This document shows, piece by piece, positions 25,530 to 39,745 of a stretch of DNA of 64,000 nucleotides. The stretch covers positions 6,929,501 to 6,993,500 of the forward strand of contig NC_084888.1 in the NCBI RefSeq assembly GCF_958979055.1, read 5' to 3'. Within the stretch, counting starts at the first letter, position 1; every line of letters starts with the position of its first letter. This DNA comes from Alnus glutinosa. Taxonomy: Eukaryota; Streptophyta; Magnoliopsida; Fagales; Betulaceae. Both the position numbers and the translations under genes were made by a program. The notes below the pieces were generated by a model that did no database searches, was not told where the DNA came from, and saw only the letters and a list, made by a program, of their open reading frames with translations.

Positions 25530-27245
25530 TGTCCCGGGAGACAGGAATCCAGGGAGATAACCCTATAGAAAAAACAAGAAAGAATGGGGGTCGGAGTTAA
25601 CCCTCTGGTTTTGTAGGTTACAAGTCTTTAGCTAGGAGGACTACCTGATAGTTCTATCCTAGGAAATAGGGAAAAAAAACCCTAAGGAAAGATAAGGAAT
25701 CATGGGTAGGGGTGTGCATGGGGCGGGGCGGGGCGGATTTCCGCCATTTTTCCCCGCCCCACAACCGTGCGGGGGTAGAAAATCTCACTCGCAACCGCAA
25801 ATTTGCTCACAGTATCCGCAGGGTTGCGGGGGGGCGCGGGGCGATTTCTACAGGTGCGGGTTTTACAGGTTTTGCAAATTCAGAGTAGATCTGATGGGTG
25901 GGCTTGAAGAGAAATGAAGAAAAAAGTAAGGGGTGGTTGCTTTGTTCCATAACTTTCATGGGCGTCCGCTTTCTTGGCGTCGTCACCATCAAGTTGCGCG
26001 AGGAAGACGCCTTCCCCAGTTCCTAAAAACAAGTACCATACTAGAGGATAAGTCAAATACCTAAAGAGAAAAGTTTGGTGAGGGGAAGAAGAGAGGGGAA
26101 AAAACTAGAAAGAAAGAAGAGGGGCTGAAGTGTGTGAACTATGTAGTGCAGCGTGTGCGGCACAGTGAAGGAAAAAGGAAAAGTGAAGGGAGAAGGACGC
26201 TAGGGCTGATTAGATTTAGGTTTTCTTCTTTTCTTTTCTTTTTTCTTCTTTTTTTTTTTCCCTTGGTGCGGGGCGGGTCGGGGATCAAGTTTTTTTAAAA
26301 CACTAAACCCACAACATGCCCCGTCCCGCATATATTTCTCAAATTAAGACCCTAACCCTCAAAAAAACCCGAAAAACTGGTCCTCTACGAGGCGGGGCAA
26401 GTGCTGCGGGTCAGTGCGGGTATTGCACACCCATAATCATGGGGGTCGGATTTAACCCTCAGGTTTGCAAGTTTCCAAAAGGAGACAAGGTTCGGACATT
26501 TCGAGACACAGAATTCCAGTTACCCGAATATGCTTCGAATAAGAGAATTGTGGGGTAACTGATAGGAATAATTTCATTCAGACTAGCCTTTGGGTCAATA
26601 CCAACCCATAAAAGGAGAAGCATCCCAGGAAAGCCGATCCCGAAAGATAGTACAGTAGTAAGCAGCCAAGATAGCAGGACTCTCGGGGTAGTCCAATCTC
26701 GAAGAGGTAGACATCGAGCAGCCATTCCCGAGAATACAAGGTAGAAGATATAATCAGATTGGGTCCTGGGAATACAGACATCCCGAGACTGGGATTCTAT
26801 TTAGCCAGCCAAGGCCCGAGACAGGCCAGTCTCAGGCAATCAGGCACCAACCGCATCCCAGGAATTCTGAATGTGAATCCCACAAACTAAGGTAGACATT
26901 ATGGCTCAGAGATCGTGCCCAGCCCCTGAAACCGAATATTCAGGAAAAGATCTCGTGTGGAGGATAAGAAGGAAGGAATCTCGAGAGATTCGGAGAGGAG
27001 ATCCTGGATCCCGAGAGATCCAGGATCCTCAGGACTCTCCAACTGCATTAAAAAGCCTATAAATAGGCCCAGGCTACAGGTTTTAACTCAGACTAAAATT
27101 TGGCAATTAAGCTGACTTTTTTTGTCAGAAACTGACTTAGCCATCAAAGAGGATCCCCGAAAAGGTCCTTTAGGTTTGCTCATTTTTTAGAATTCTTGGA
27201 GAAAGCCCAAAGAAGCAAAAAGGAAGAGCGGTGTTCACACCATAC
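25530..27245 (+). mobile_element. LTR-type fossil (solo LTR or LTR remnant), split by a hAT insertion
   Basis: From TGTCCCGGGAG at 25530 the sequence has LTR character: a promoter-like TATA box (CTATAAATAGG, about 27058) after CTCCAACTGCATTAAAAAG, then a typical leader with CTGACTTAGCCATC. No internal coding region, primer site or second LTR was found, so it is best read as a solo LTR. It is interrupted at 25706-26434 by a hAT-type element. The right end and target duplication are uncertain. Confidence 0.5.
25706..26434. mobile_element. Non-autonomous hAT element (729 bp)
   Basis: It is flanked by a perfect 8-bp direct repeat AATCATGG (25698-25705 and 26435-26442), the hAT target size. The ends are TAGGGGTGTGCA and, reversed, TGGGTGTGCA, similar to the ends of the larger hAT element at 51826. 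The interior is GC-rich near both ends (GGGGCGGGGCGG) and has no transposase. It is nested in the LTR remnant. Confidence 0.8.
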
Positions 27246-27539
27246 TGGAAACTATACAAACATCACTTGATATTTTTCTTCCACGCGTTTCTCAACAATT
27301 AAATTAACATGAAATCCAAAACAAGAAACTGACAAAATCAAACCCCAAGGAGAAACAACCATAAAAACTAACACAACTAAAGATAAAATTCAGTAGGAAC
27401 ACAAACAAAATACTTACCCACACTTTAAAAAATAAGGTAATTTTGTCGTCGCTAAAAGTCCTTTTGTCGCTACTAATGACGTCGACCCAGATGGCAAGAA
27501 TGACGATAGTTCACTATGCTACGATATATATATCAAAAA
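27246..27539. other. Short intergenic stretch
   Basis: AT-rich with no feature recognised. It ends at the left edge of duplication unit A. Confidence 0.4.
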
Positions 27540-27650
27540 ATAAATAAATAAACGTGAGACATCCTGAATTGTCATGAATATGTGTTAAGTTTTAGTGTAG
27601 ATGGATGACTTTTGATGGGCGAGCCAGATTAAATAGATGTTAAGTCTGAC

Positions 27651-28022
27651 TAGGGATGTATTTGAACCAAGCCAAGCCGATCTTGGGGCTGTTGGATTCA
27701 ACTCGAACACATAGAATAGGGGCTCAAACTTGGCTCGAGCTCTAGTTTTGAAGGGTTGTTTGAATTTGACTTGTTAAGCTAGTCGCGAGTTCGAACTTTC
27801 AAATTCGGCTTGTTAACAGCCTATTTGAATTCGAGCTTGGCTCAAACTCGACTAGCTTTTCACAATATGTCTCATTTAATATATGGTATGTCTCATTTAA
27901 TATATGAACGGATTATTATGTTCACAAACAACTCATTTGTTTTTCCAATTGAGATAAAATCGAGTTTAAGTGAGCCGAGTCGAATTGAGTTCACGAAAAG
28001 TTGGGCTCATCTAACACCCCTA
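27651..28022. mobile_element. hAT-type MITE, copy in unit A
   Basis: It starts TAGGGATGTATT and ends with the reverse of TAGGGGTGTTAG, flanked by AGTCTGAC (27643-27650) and AGTCTGAT (28023-28030), an 8-bp target repeat with one change. It is rich in GAGC/CTCG motifs and non-coding. The same insertion is in unit B (47735-48109), so it predates the duplication. Confidence 0.7.
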
Positions 28023-28030
28023 AGTCTGAT

Positions 28031-28743
28031 AATAATTGCATGTGTGCTAGATGGAACTAAGTTTTATTAGTAATTTTATGGAGTTTAAATTGTAACTTTG
28101 ACTAATTTTTTAGAGAGAGAGAAAGAAAGAAAAAAAAAAAACCATTGAGCGTAGTTAATTTTGTTCTTCGATAGCTTGAGAAAAGTAACGTGTAATACGT
28201 AATACTATTGTTGCGATAGATACTCACAACTTGAACTCAAAAGTTAGAAGCATTCTCAATACCATGCTTCTAACTTTTTGGGGAATTTTACATTTCCCTT
28301 ATTGGCTAACTGAGAAGTGAGAAGCATTCATATTCAGTAATTTCTTTAATTTGTTCCTGTTTGTGATCTTTGATTCCCGACCGCTAACTCACAGAGTAAT
28401 GATAGGCATGAGCATTTTGGCTAACTCCTGCCCGTCCATTTTCATTAAAAGGAAAATTTTTTATTTAAAAGCAACTTCTAATGTCACATTAAAAATTGTT
28501 TTTGATTAAAAAAATTATTATTTTTTATTAAAAAAATTGGGTAAAGCCGGCCAAAATGCTCCTGCCTATCATTTCCTCTCACAAAGTGTTAAAAGTCATA
28601 ATCTTATAAAATAAAAATCGAACAACTTCTAGATGAAAACCGGCTACTAAATCTTTTTGCTCAATTTTTTATTTTGTAATATGCTTTATTTTATTATTAC
28701 ATCTCATAAAGTGAAATATGTGAAGTTAGAAGCAAAGTAGTGC
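28031..28743. other. 3' flank of the unit-A chitinase
   Basis: Non-coding. It matches 48118-48631 of unit B apart from the MITE at 28397-28577. It contains a GA/A tract at 28110-28140. Confidence 0.5.
28397..28577. mobile_element. Mutator-like MITE (181 bp), present only in unit A
   Basis: The ends are inverted: AATGATAGGCATGAGCATTT on the left and AATGATAGGCAGGAGCATTT on the right in reverse. A 9-bp repeat CTCACAGAG/CTCACAAAG lies at 28388-28396 and 28578-28586. Unit B has a single CTCACAAAG at the same place (about 48465-48475), which is the empty site. The end resembles that of Mutator element 2 (GTGATAGGCAGG), which could have moved it in trans. Confidence 0.78.
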
Positions 28744-31649
<2,906 letters not shown>

Positions 31650-32400
31650 TTTTTCTTTTTTCTTTTTTTCTCTTTTTTTTTTTTTTTTGTTTTTTTTCTA
31701 ATTGATTGAGGAAAAGGGTTATAAGTGAGGATCCTTTCCACTTCTAATCCAAAAGAAAAAAGAAGTGGAGAATCTTACAAACAACACAAAGCTTGGGTAG
31801 CAGAAAACTAAACTAAGAACGAAAGTACGCGAAGGCAATGCTTCTAAAGAAGCGGGCCCGATGATTCGTGACACGAATGTAAAAAACTGAGGCCACCTGT
31901 TAAGGTGGTAAAAGATGTATAAAAAATTCAAAGAACTCAAACACCAATACAGAGATAAACAGAGAGAGGTTACAACATAAAGGCCCAAAATAAAACACAA
32001 CAACATAAAAACAGGAAAATAAACAACAACAGATGTCCGGTGTGGCGAGGAGTGGGAGCCACCTCTGGTGGCGCGTGAGAGCCACGCGCGGCCAGAGGAA
32101 GGCTTCTTGCCAATGGGAGAAGCTGGAGCCGCCGAATAACACTGCAAGCCGTGGTGGGGAGAGGCAAAGGGAGGAGACGTGATCCACACGCGCCAGGAAG
32201 ATTGCTAGCGCGTGCAATAAACGCTCCGGCGAGGGGATAACAGTGGGGAGCATGATGACCGTCGGTGGACTAGGAGGACACCGGCGAAGCCACTGGTAAG
32301 GCGCGTGTAGTGCAAAAATTGGCCGGAAAGTGTAGATCTAGATCCTAAGATTTCAACCCAAAAACCATCCAAAAAACACATAAAACACAGTGGAAGGAGA
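31650..32400 (-). mobile_element. 5'-truncated LINE insertion, present only in unit A
   Basis: Unit B goes directly from GAAAAAAGCTCC to AAACCTGACATTTTTA with about 50 unrelated bases; unit A has about 750 extra bases here. The insert begins on the plus strand with a long T-rich tract (31648-31700), equal to a poly(A) tail on the minus strand. It shares 3' blocks with the LINE end at 24640-25190. This fits a truncated L1-type insertion after the duplication. Confidence 0.5.
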
Positions 32401-32569
32401 CATAAAAACCTGACATTTTTATGATTGTAACTTTGTTAAAGCAGTTACACACCACGCCCCTAACCCTATAGAGCAATGGCGGGGGTAACAAGTCTATAAA
32501 TGAAAAATGAGGTCTCGTTAGGTGCACTATTTTCCTAAACTTACCCCTTTATTAGTTTAGAAAGTCTCT

Positions 32570-33200
32570 ACTAATATGGGCATCGGAATGCCCCCGGTCT
32601 TCCGAGACGGACACGCTTCTAACGATCTCTTTCTTGTTTCGTAGGAAGAACTCCTCCCTAAAAGGTAGTCTTGAAGCCACTGTGAGTCCTTGCACCAACA
32701 CCAAAGATTCATTGTCTCCTTCGCAAAGGGAGCAGGCAAGGTTGGGGAGATGAGAGTAGAGAATTTCAGAGAGCCGCAGCTTCGAAAGAGGATTTTCCAT
32801 GCAATTTTTCAGGAGGAGCTTCAGCCGCTCATGCAGGTGAATCTTCCACAGAGATTTCCAAAGATTGGGCCCAAGGGGATTGTGGACTACAGCCCGCTGA
32901 TTGGAGAGAAACAGGTAGGCTGCCTTGATGTTGAAGGCCCCTCGAGGGGTCGTGGGCCAAAATTAATTTATGTGGAATGGGCCTAATGGGTCTCTCCCAC
33001 GTGTCAATAAGATCAGAGACCAAGAGAGAGGGACAGATTGCATTGCTGAAATCTCCAGGACCCATGGAGAGTTCCACACCGAGATAGAAGAGCCCATACT
33101 GATCTGGAAACAAGCAAAGAACCTCTGGATATTTGACGTTGACATTCCCATGCAACAGCCCATTTATAGACTGCCACGTTATGGACTACTCCCAACTTTT
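32570..33200 (-). mobile_element. LINE ORF2 fragment (zf-RVT region), unit A
   Basis: On the minus strand, pieces in changing frames match the reverse-transcriptase zinc-binding region of plant LINEs: LLVSDLIDTWER, GAFNIKAAYLFLSN, NLWKSLWKIHLHERLKLLL, KIAW, and ACSLCEGDNES with a spaced Cys pair. The frame is broken several times. The same fragment is in unit B (58957-59470, with its start displaced by two insertions), so it entered the BAG6 upstream region before the duplication. Confidence 0.6.
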
Positions 33201-33260
33201 AACGACTTTCCTAACCTTTACACTATAAACAACCCACAGAATAACTACCCCCAGTGGCAC

Positions 33261-33371
33261 ACGTGGCAAGAAAGTTCCAGACAGTTCACCAGATGGAGAC
33301 GCGCGAATGATCTGGAAGAGCAAGATCTCTCTCTTTCTTGAACTCCTTCTGTGCCTTTTCCCGTATAAAAG
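33261..33371 (+). promoter_or_regulatory. Duplicated BAG6 promoter core, unit A
   Basis: Same layout as 59533-59644: G-box (CACGTGGC) at about 33260-33267, heat-shock element AGAAA GTTCC AGACA GTTCA at 33269-33288, and TATA box TATAAAAG at 33364-33371. The downstream gene body is missing, so this may be an orphan promoter. Confidence 0.65.
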
Positions 33372-33806
33372 GCTAACGTCCAGCTCGCTTTAATCTCACA
33401 GAAAACAAGCACTGATCGCGCACTAGAGAGACAGAGAGCTACGAGAATTTTGATTCGCAGTTGGCTGGGTTGGTGGACCGATTTCGCGCCGATAACCGAG
33501 TCATTCGGATTGGGTGGAACCGTTTTGGTGGAGCTCTTGCGTTTTCTATTCTTTCCGTCGAGGAAAGAGACGTAAGTGATTGATTTCTCTTCTCTTTTGA
33601 AGTGTGTTCTGTTTGGTTGCTGATGATAGTAGGAAGGGAAAACGAAATTCAGGCACAGTGGATGTTAGAATGCTCTGTTTGTTTGTTGGGGAGATGTATG
33701 AAATTTAAATTTTCTCTAGCTTAGATTGGCTGTTTAGAAATAGTGCTCTGTTTGGTGGGTATGGGAAGCTGGGAAAGTAAGATGAAATGCAAATGGACTT
33801 TGAAAT
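33372..33806 (+). pseudogene. Truncated copy of the BAG6 leader exon and start of its first intron
   Basis: Matches 59645-60070 almost base for base, including the donor GAGAC|GTAAGT at about 33567-33577. The copy stops at about 33806, inside the first intron, where CACTA-type sequence starts. No coding exon follows. Confidence 0.8.
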
Positions 33807-34944
33807 TTATTATGTACTGTTTTGGTTAAAACGTCGACCGTTAATTAAACCGTCTGAAAATTTTTATTTTTAAGACGGTTTTTATAGTTTTATAAAAATC
33901 AACTATAAATTTATAGACAATTTTTTTCGAAATCTTTTTTTAAAAAATTTATTATGGACGGTTTGATTCAACCGTTCATAAAATTTCATAAAACCTTCTA
34001 TAAATTTATAAACGATTTTTTTCAAAACTGTCTAAAATTTTATGGACGATTTTTACTGCACAATATCATCAATTCGTATGATGCCCCAAATTTCACCTCA
34101 TCCATCGACTTTTTTTCTTTGGAGGAATTGGATGGTTGGACGGTCAAAAGAATCAAGTTTGGCTTACTGCGATTTCTTCGACATAATAATTATTTAGCTA
34201 TCCAGTATAAATAGGACTCAAAGACTACCAATACATAAATAAGCCACAAGAAGCGCAAGATCGAAGAAATTTGTGTTGGCTTCTACAAAATTCTGATTCT
34301 TCTCACTGGAATGGCTTCCTCGTCGTCTTACGATGAGAATTACAACGTTTCAAATCTCCGGACAATATGGACCTACATCCAGATTCCACCCAATTTTTAT
34401 GCTCTCCGAGGTCTACAGCTTGAGTGAAAGATCTAGTTTTTACAGATTCATAAAGTTCATCTTTTTTGGGTTCTGGTTTTTCTACATATCTGCTCTTTTT
34501 TTTTACAGATCTCGTTTTTATAGACCTGCTCAACCACCGGTTCGGCCCGGCGATTTTGGTGTGGTTTTTTAGAGGTGGCGGTGGGATTCAAACATGCTAG
34601 CGGTGTCATGGTGGTTCCAAGGTGAGCGGTGCTGTGGTGGTTCCGAGGTGGGCAAATTCCCCAAACCGTTATAGAATTAATTCTGGACAGTTTTCCCGAA
34701 CTGTCCATAATTAATTTTGGACAATTTTTCCCAACCGTCCATAATTTATTCTGGACGGTTTAAGCCAAACCGTCCACAATTCCAGACGGTTTGGCTTAAA
34801 TCGTCCACAACCCGGATTAGCAACAGATTATCATGGACGGTTTAAAACTGTTCAGTAAAAATCGTTTGAACTTTTTTTCAAACAGTTTTTGACAATTTCT
34901 GAACGGTTTAAAATCGTCTCGAATTCCAAAAAATTTATGTAGTG
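33807..34944 (-). mobile_element. CACTA-type fragment, left end missing
   Basis: The right end at 34928-34944 reads, reversed, CACTACATAAATTTTTTGG. Both flanks of the fragment carry GACGGTTT/AAACCGTC subterminal repeats like those at 775-1203, so it is the same family. No CACTA terminus is seen on the left, where it abuts the truncated BAG6 leader. The middle (34060-34650) has no recognisable transposase. Confidence 0.65.
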
Positions 34945-36230
34945 GTACTTCCGTTCTGTGCTACGATACCAATGCCTAGATGACCCTCTTTTTTATTGAT
35001 AGCAGCATCTTGATTTATTTTAAGTATTATTACAATTCTCTTCATTTTAAATAAAATTAATATCTTGGTAAGAATTTAAAATTAGTACAATTAACGGTGA
35101 AAATGAAATTAATATTAGGAAGTCTTTTAAAAAGAAATAATATAAAATTAAATATACTGTTAGATGCACCACCTTTAAATTCTAATCATTAAATAGATAG
35201 TATTCATTTCATTTAAAATGAAAGAAATCTTTGTCGAAAGGCAAGGATTTCCTTTCTTTATCACCACTATAATTTTATTATTATTATTATTTGTAAGTAT
35301 TATTAGGACCACTTGTTTTTTTGTAAGTATTATCGGGACCATTCTTCTTCTTTTTCTTTATTTTTTATGAGTATCATAAGTTCGACATTTTATTTTTTTG
35401 GTAGGTATTATCAGGACAAAAAACAAAAATTACCACGTCTTTTTCTATGAGTATTGTCAGGATCAGTTTTTTTTCGTAAGTATTATTAGGATTAGGATCA
35501 AGATCAGTTTTTTTATGCAAGTATTATCAGGATTAGGATCTGTTTTTTCTTTGTAAGTATTATCAGTACCACGTTCGTTTTTTAATAACTGATGATTATT
35601 GGTTGGTAATCTAGTTATTTGAACCGGGTACTGAAATTTAAAATAACAAAAAAAAGAAAAGTTTTTGAGCATATTTTAGATATTGGGCCTGATTTTTTGG
35701 ACTTAATTAAAATGTTTTTAGCCATTTTTAGAATAACATTTCAGTCGATTCTGGCCCCAAAAAACATTTCAAAACATCATAATTTTTCTGTCACAGTCTA
35801 ATTAAACGACTCGTTTTCATACTTATCTCTGAAAATACTCTCTTCAACTTTCTTTCTTTTTTTATTGAATCTTGATTGATTTAATGTGTGTTTGCTTGTT
35901 CCGAGGTTTTTAGTTTTGAAAAAATATTTCCACATGATATATAGATAAAAACTATTTTTATATTTTAAGAATATTTCGTGGTTTATATTGTTTGTTAATA
36001 ACTTAATATATTTATCTCTTGAGAATATAAAACAAATGACACTTAGTCACTTAACAAACATTTACACGAACAAAGATTTTTGGTAACTTTTTTCTTCTTC
36101 TTCTTCTCATCCATAAATAAATAAATCTCATAAAGCAGTGGGCATTTTGATGCTTAGCTAGCAGCAGCTATTTTGGCCCAAATAACTAAAGTTTTTGGTA
36201 ACTTTAGTAATTTTCTTATTTTAATTTTAA
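34945..36230. other. Spacer between duplication units A and B
   Basis: AT-rich, not matched elsewhere in the window, with the minisatellite listed separately. No gene is supported. Confidence 0.45.
35289..35580. repeat. Irregular minisatellite
   Basis: About eight copies of a unit close to GTAAGTATTATCAGGACCA, separated by variable T-rich spacers. Repeated starts fall near 35292, 35322, 35367, 35402, 35447, 35477, 35518 and 35554. Confidence 0.65.
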
Positions 36231-36333
36231 AAATAAACGTGTGACATCCTGAATTGTCATGAATATGTGTTAAGTTTTAGTGTAAATGGATGACTTTTGA
36301 TGGGCGAGCCAGGTTAACACTACAAAAATATAA

Positions 36334-36712
36334 GCATTTTGACGCGTGTCTACAGTACCCGTTACTGTAGACACGCGTCCAATTTGACACGTGTCCTTGG
36401 AGACACGTGTCAAATTGTAACATCTTCACAATTGGACGCGTGTATTTATTACACGTGTCCAATTGGACACGCGTACTTAATACACGTGTCAAAATTGGAC
36501 ACGCGTATTTTTACACGCGTCCAATTGGACACGTGTATTAAATACACGCGTCCAATTGGACATGTGTATTATTACATGCGTCCAATTGGACGCATGTAAT
36601 AATACACGTGTCCAATTGGACACGAGTATTTAATACTCGTGTCCAAATGGACGCGTGTATTTAATACACGTGTTCAATTTTGACATGTGTATTAAGTACA
36701 CGTGTCCAATTG
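36334..36712. repeat. Left subterminal repeats of the CACTA element
   Basis: Palindromic units of the form GACACGTGT...ACACGTGTC with an AT spacer, in about a dozen arms. In En/Spm such subterminal repeats are bound by TnpA. By my count about eight arms contain CACGTG, the plant G-box core. Confidence 0.85.
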
Positions 36713-36770
36713 TTATTTTTCCCAAAAATAAATTTAAAAACAAAAAATGTGTTGTGTTAATTTTTTGAAA

Positions 36771-36813
<43 letters not shown>

Positions 36814-37074
36814 TTATCTTATTAACCATACAAATCTGTGAAAATACGGTGTACATAACTTATACACATAAAATTAGGTTTGAAAACTATATGCTATATG
36901 TAAATTTTATGCTTTGAATTTATACTTTTTAGGTTCCTTATTTATATATATATGGTATACTCAAAAGTACGTAAACCCTAACCCTAAATTGACATATTGT
37001 ACTATATGCATAATTAAACCAAATTTCTGCTATATATATGTAGACCAAAAAAAAAAAAAAATTGCAACATGAAT

Positions 37075-37480
37075 TTAAGTTAGGGTTTATAGCTATATAT
37101 AGTATATATACGTAGAGTTAGGGTTTATGGCTATACATAGTATATAATATATACACATAGAGTTATGGTTTATAACTATATATAGCCATATACACGTAGA
37201 GTTATGGTTTATGGCTATACATAATATATAATATATACACGTAGAGTTAGGGTTTATATCTATATATAGTATAGGGGATTAGGGTTTATAGATATATATA
37301 GTATATATATTTAGGGTTAGGGTTTTTAGCTATATATATATATAAAAAACATACACTTAAGATTAGGGTTCATGGCTATATATAGTATATACACATAGGG
37401 TTAGGGGTAGTATAGTATAAATACTTATACTTAGTGTCATGGTTTAAATTTAGGGTTTATATTTAGATTTAATTTATAGT
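37075..37480. repeat. Tandem repeats with TTAGGGTTTA motifs
   Basis: Units of about 50-65 bp, each with GTTAGGGTTTATGGCTAT-like sequence followed by ATATATAGTATAT and CACGTAGA. About seven copies are visible. The telomere-like motif is in the TTTAGGG orientation, opposite to the array at 38820-40735. Confidence 0.7.
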
Positions 37481-37565
37481 TTATGTTTTAGTTTTAGGGC
37501 TTAGGGTTTATCAATGTGTACATGCAGTGCATAAACTTAGGGTTGCATGGGTTTATATAAAATAG

Positions 37566-37605
<40 letters not shown>

Positions 37606-37655
37606 AATCACATTTGGAGACGTGTATTTACATACACGTCTCCAATTGGTTGTTC

Positions 37656-37697
37656 GGCCAGGTGCTGCGCGGGAGTTCTCCCGCGCGCCACCTGGCC
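37656..37697. repeat. Strong GC-rich hairpin
   Basis: Two 20-base arms (GGCCAGGTGCTGCGCGGGAG and its near complement) around a TT loop, pairing at 18 of 20 positions. It is flanked on the left by another palindrome (GGAGACGTGTATTTACAT..., 37616-37643). Confidence 0.8.
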
Positions 37698-37810
37698 AAA
37701 CGTAATAAGATATATATATTACGTTCAAAAATATAATAATTTTTAAATAAAATATATTATTTAAATTATATATATATATTTATATATAAGAAATGAAGCT
37801 ACCCATTTCT

Positions 37811-37811
37811 G

Positions 37812-37858
<47 letters not shown>

Positions 37859-38127
37859 GCGAGCTCAGCCGGCCGGTGTGGTGAGCTCTCTGCCGTGTCT
37901 CCGACGTCGTCACCTCTCCCTCTCACCGACCCTCCCTCTCTCTCGCTCTCCCTCTCTCACAGCCCGTATGTTCCGGTACCGGCTCTCTCTCTCTCTCTCT
38001 CTCTCTCTACTGGGACGTCTCTCCGGCAGCTTGGCACGGCCGTCAGCTTCATTTGCTCCGGTCAGTGTTTATCTCTCTCTCTCTCTGTGTTCAGTGGCCG
38101 GCCGGTTGATATATGTCATATATAACG

Positions 38128-38176
<49 letters not shown>
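37811..38176. repeat. CT and AT microsatellites
   Basis: (TC)n at about 37816-37856 and again near 37981-38008, and (TA)n at about 38130-38176. Open frames here that encode SLSLSL or YIYIYI are the repeats themselves. Confidence 0.85.
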
Positions 38177-38181
<5 letters not shown>

Positions 38182-38819
38182 TTGCTAACTTATATATTGT
38201 TTATTGACAAATTGGTCCGAATATGCAGGTATATATATAAGGAACCCTAAATCCACAAACCGGCAGTGAGTATTTTGCCCCTTATTTGCAGTATTTCATT
38301 TTTTGTTCCACATGTAAATTTGTACTAACTATATATATATATATATATATTGTAATAATTTTTATTTGTTCTTGATTGATAATTGTAATAATTTTTGGAC
38401 TGTGTTCTATTTTTTTATTGCAATGTTGCCGAATTAGTGTAATTTGTATGCTTAGTGTTATTTATGTGTCATTTGTATGCTTAGGCGTTTGTATTTTTGT
38501 GTCATTTAGTGTTATATGTATTTTTATTTTTTTGGAAGCCATGTTCTTTTTTGCCATGTTGTGTTTTTATTGTTTTTAATTTTTTCTGTCCTAATTTTTT
38601 ATTTGAGAGGTTATATATATATATATATATATTTGAATGTGTTATTATGGATTACACTGTTTTTTTGTTAGTGAAACAAAATCAATCAATGTCCGATATT
38701 AGTTTAGCGTTATAAACCAACGATGACACTTTTGAAAATAATAAATGGAAAAAAAAATGGGTTTGAATAAAAAAAGAAAAAATTAAAATTGACCATCTAC
38801 TTTTTAAGAAATACTTAAA

Positions 38820-39683
38820 CTCCAACCCTAAACTTTATATCCTAAAATCATAACCATAAAACCAACACAATAATAAACCCTTAAATAAACTCTGAATCCT
38901 ACACGTTCTAAAAAAAACCCTTATCCTAAACCCTAAACCCTAAATCTTAAACCCTAAAAAAAAATCCTACACTTTCAAACCCTAAAAACCCTAACCCTAA
39001 ACCTTAAACCCTAAACCCTAACAAACCCTAAACCCTAAAAAAAAAGTATCCTACACTTTCTAAAAAAAGAAACCCTAACTCTAAAAACAAAAATCCTAAC
39101 CTTAAACCCTAAACCCTAAGAAACTAAAACCCTAAACCCTAATCCTAGATCTTTAAAAAAAATAAAAAAAAATAAAAAATAAAATAAAAAATAAAAAAAA
39201 TTCCTACACTTTCTAAATAAAAACCCCAACCCTAAACCCTAACGAACCCTAAACCCTAACAAACTCTAAACTCTAAACCCTAAACCCTTTAAAAACCAAT
39301 ATCCTACACTTTCTAAAAAAAAAAAAAACCTAACACTAAAAACAAAAATCCTAACCTTAAACCCTAAACCCTAAGAAACTAAAACCCTAAACCATAAACC
39401 CTAATCCTAGATCTTTAAAAAAATAAAATAAAATAAAATAAAATAAAATAAAATAAAATAAAATTCCTACACTTTCTAAATAAAAACCCTAACCCTAAAC
39501 CCTAACGAACCCTAAACCCTAACAAACCCTAAACTCTAAACCCTAAACCCTAAACCCTTTAAAAACCAATATCCTACACTTTCTAAGAAAAAAAAACCCT
39601 AACACTAAAAACAAAAAATTCTAACCTTAAACCCTAAACTCTAAGAAACTAAAATCCTAAACCCTAAACCCTAATCCTAGATC

Positions 39684-39745
<62 letters not shown>

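Noticed and set aside
36334-36712. CRISPR-like array of palindromic repeats
   Set aside because: Plant nuclear DNA. The repeats are subterminal transposon arms of uneven spacing without unique spacers.
37793-38207. Serine/leucine-repeat proteins
   Set aside because: Direct translation of CT and AT microsatellites.
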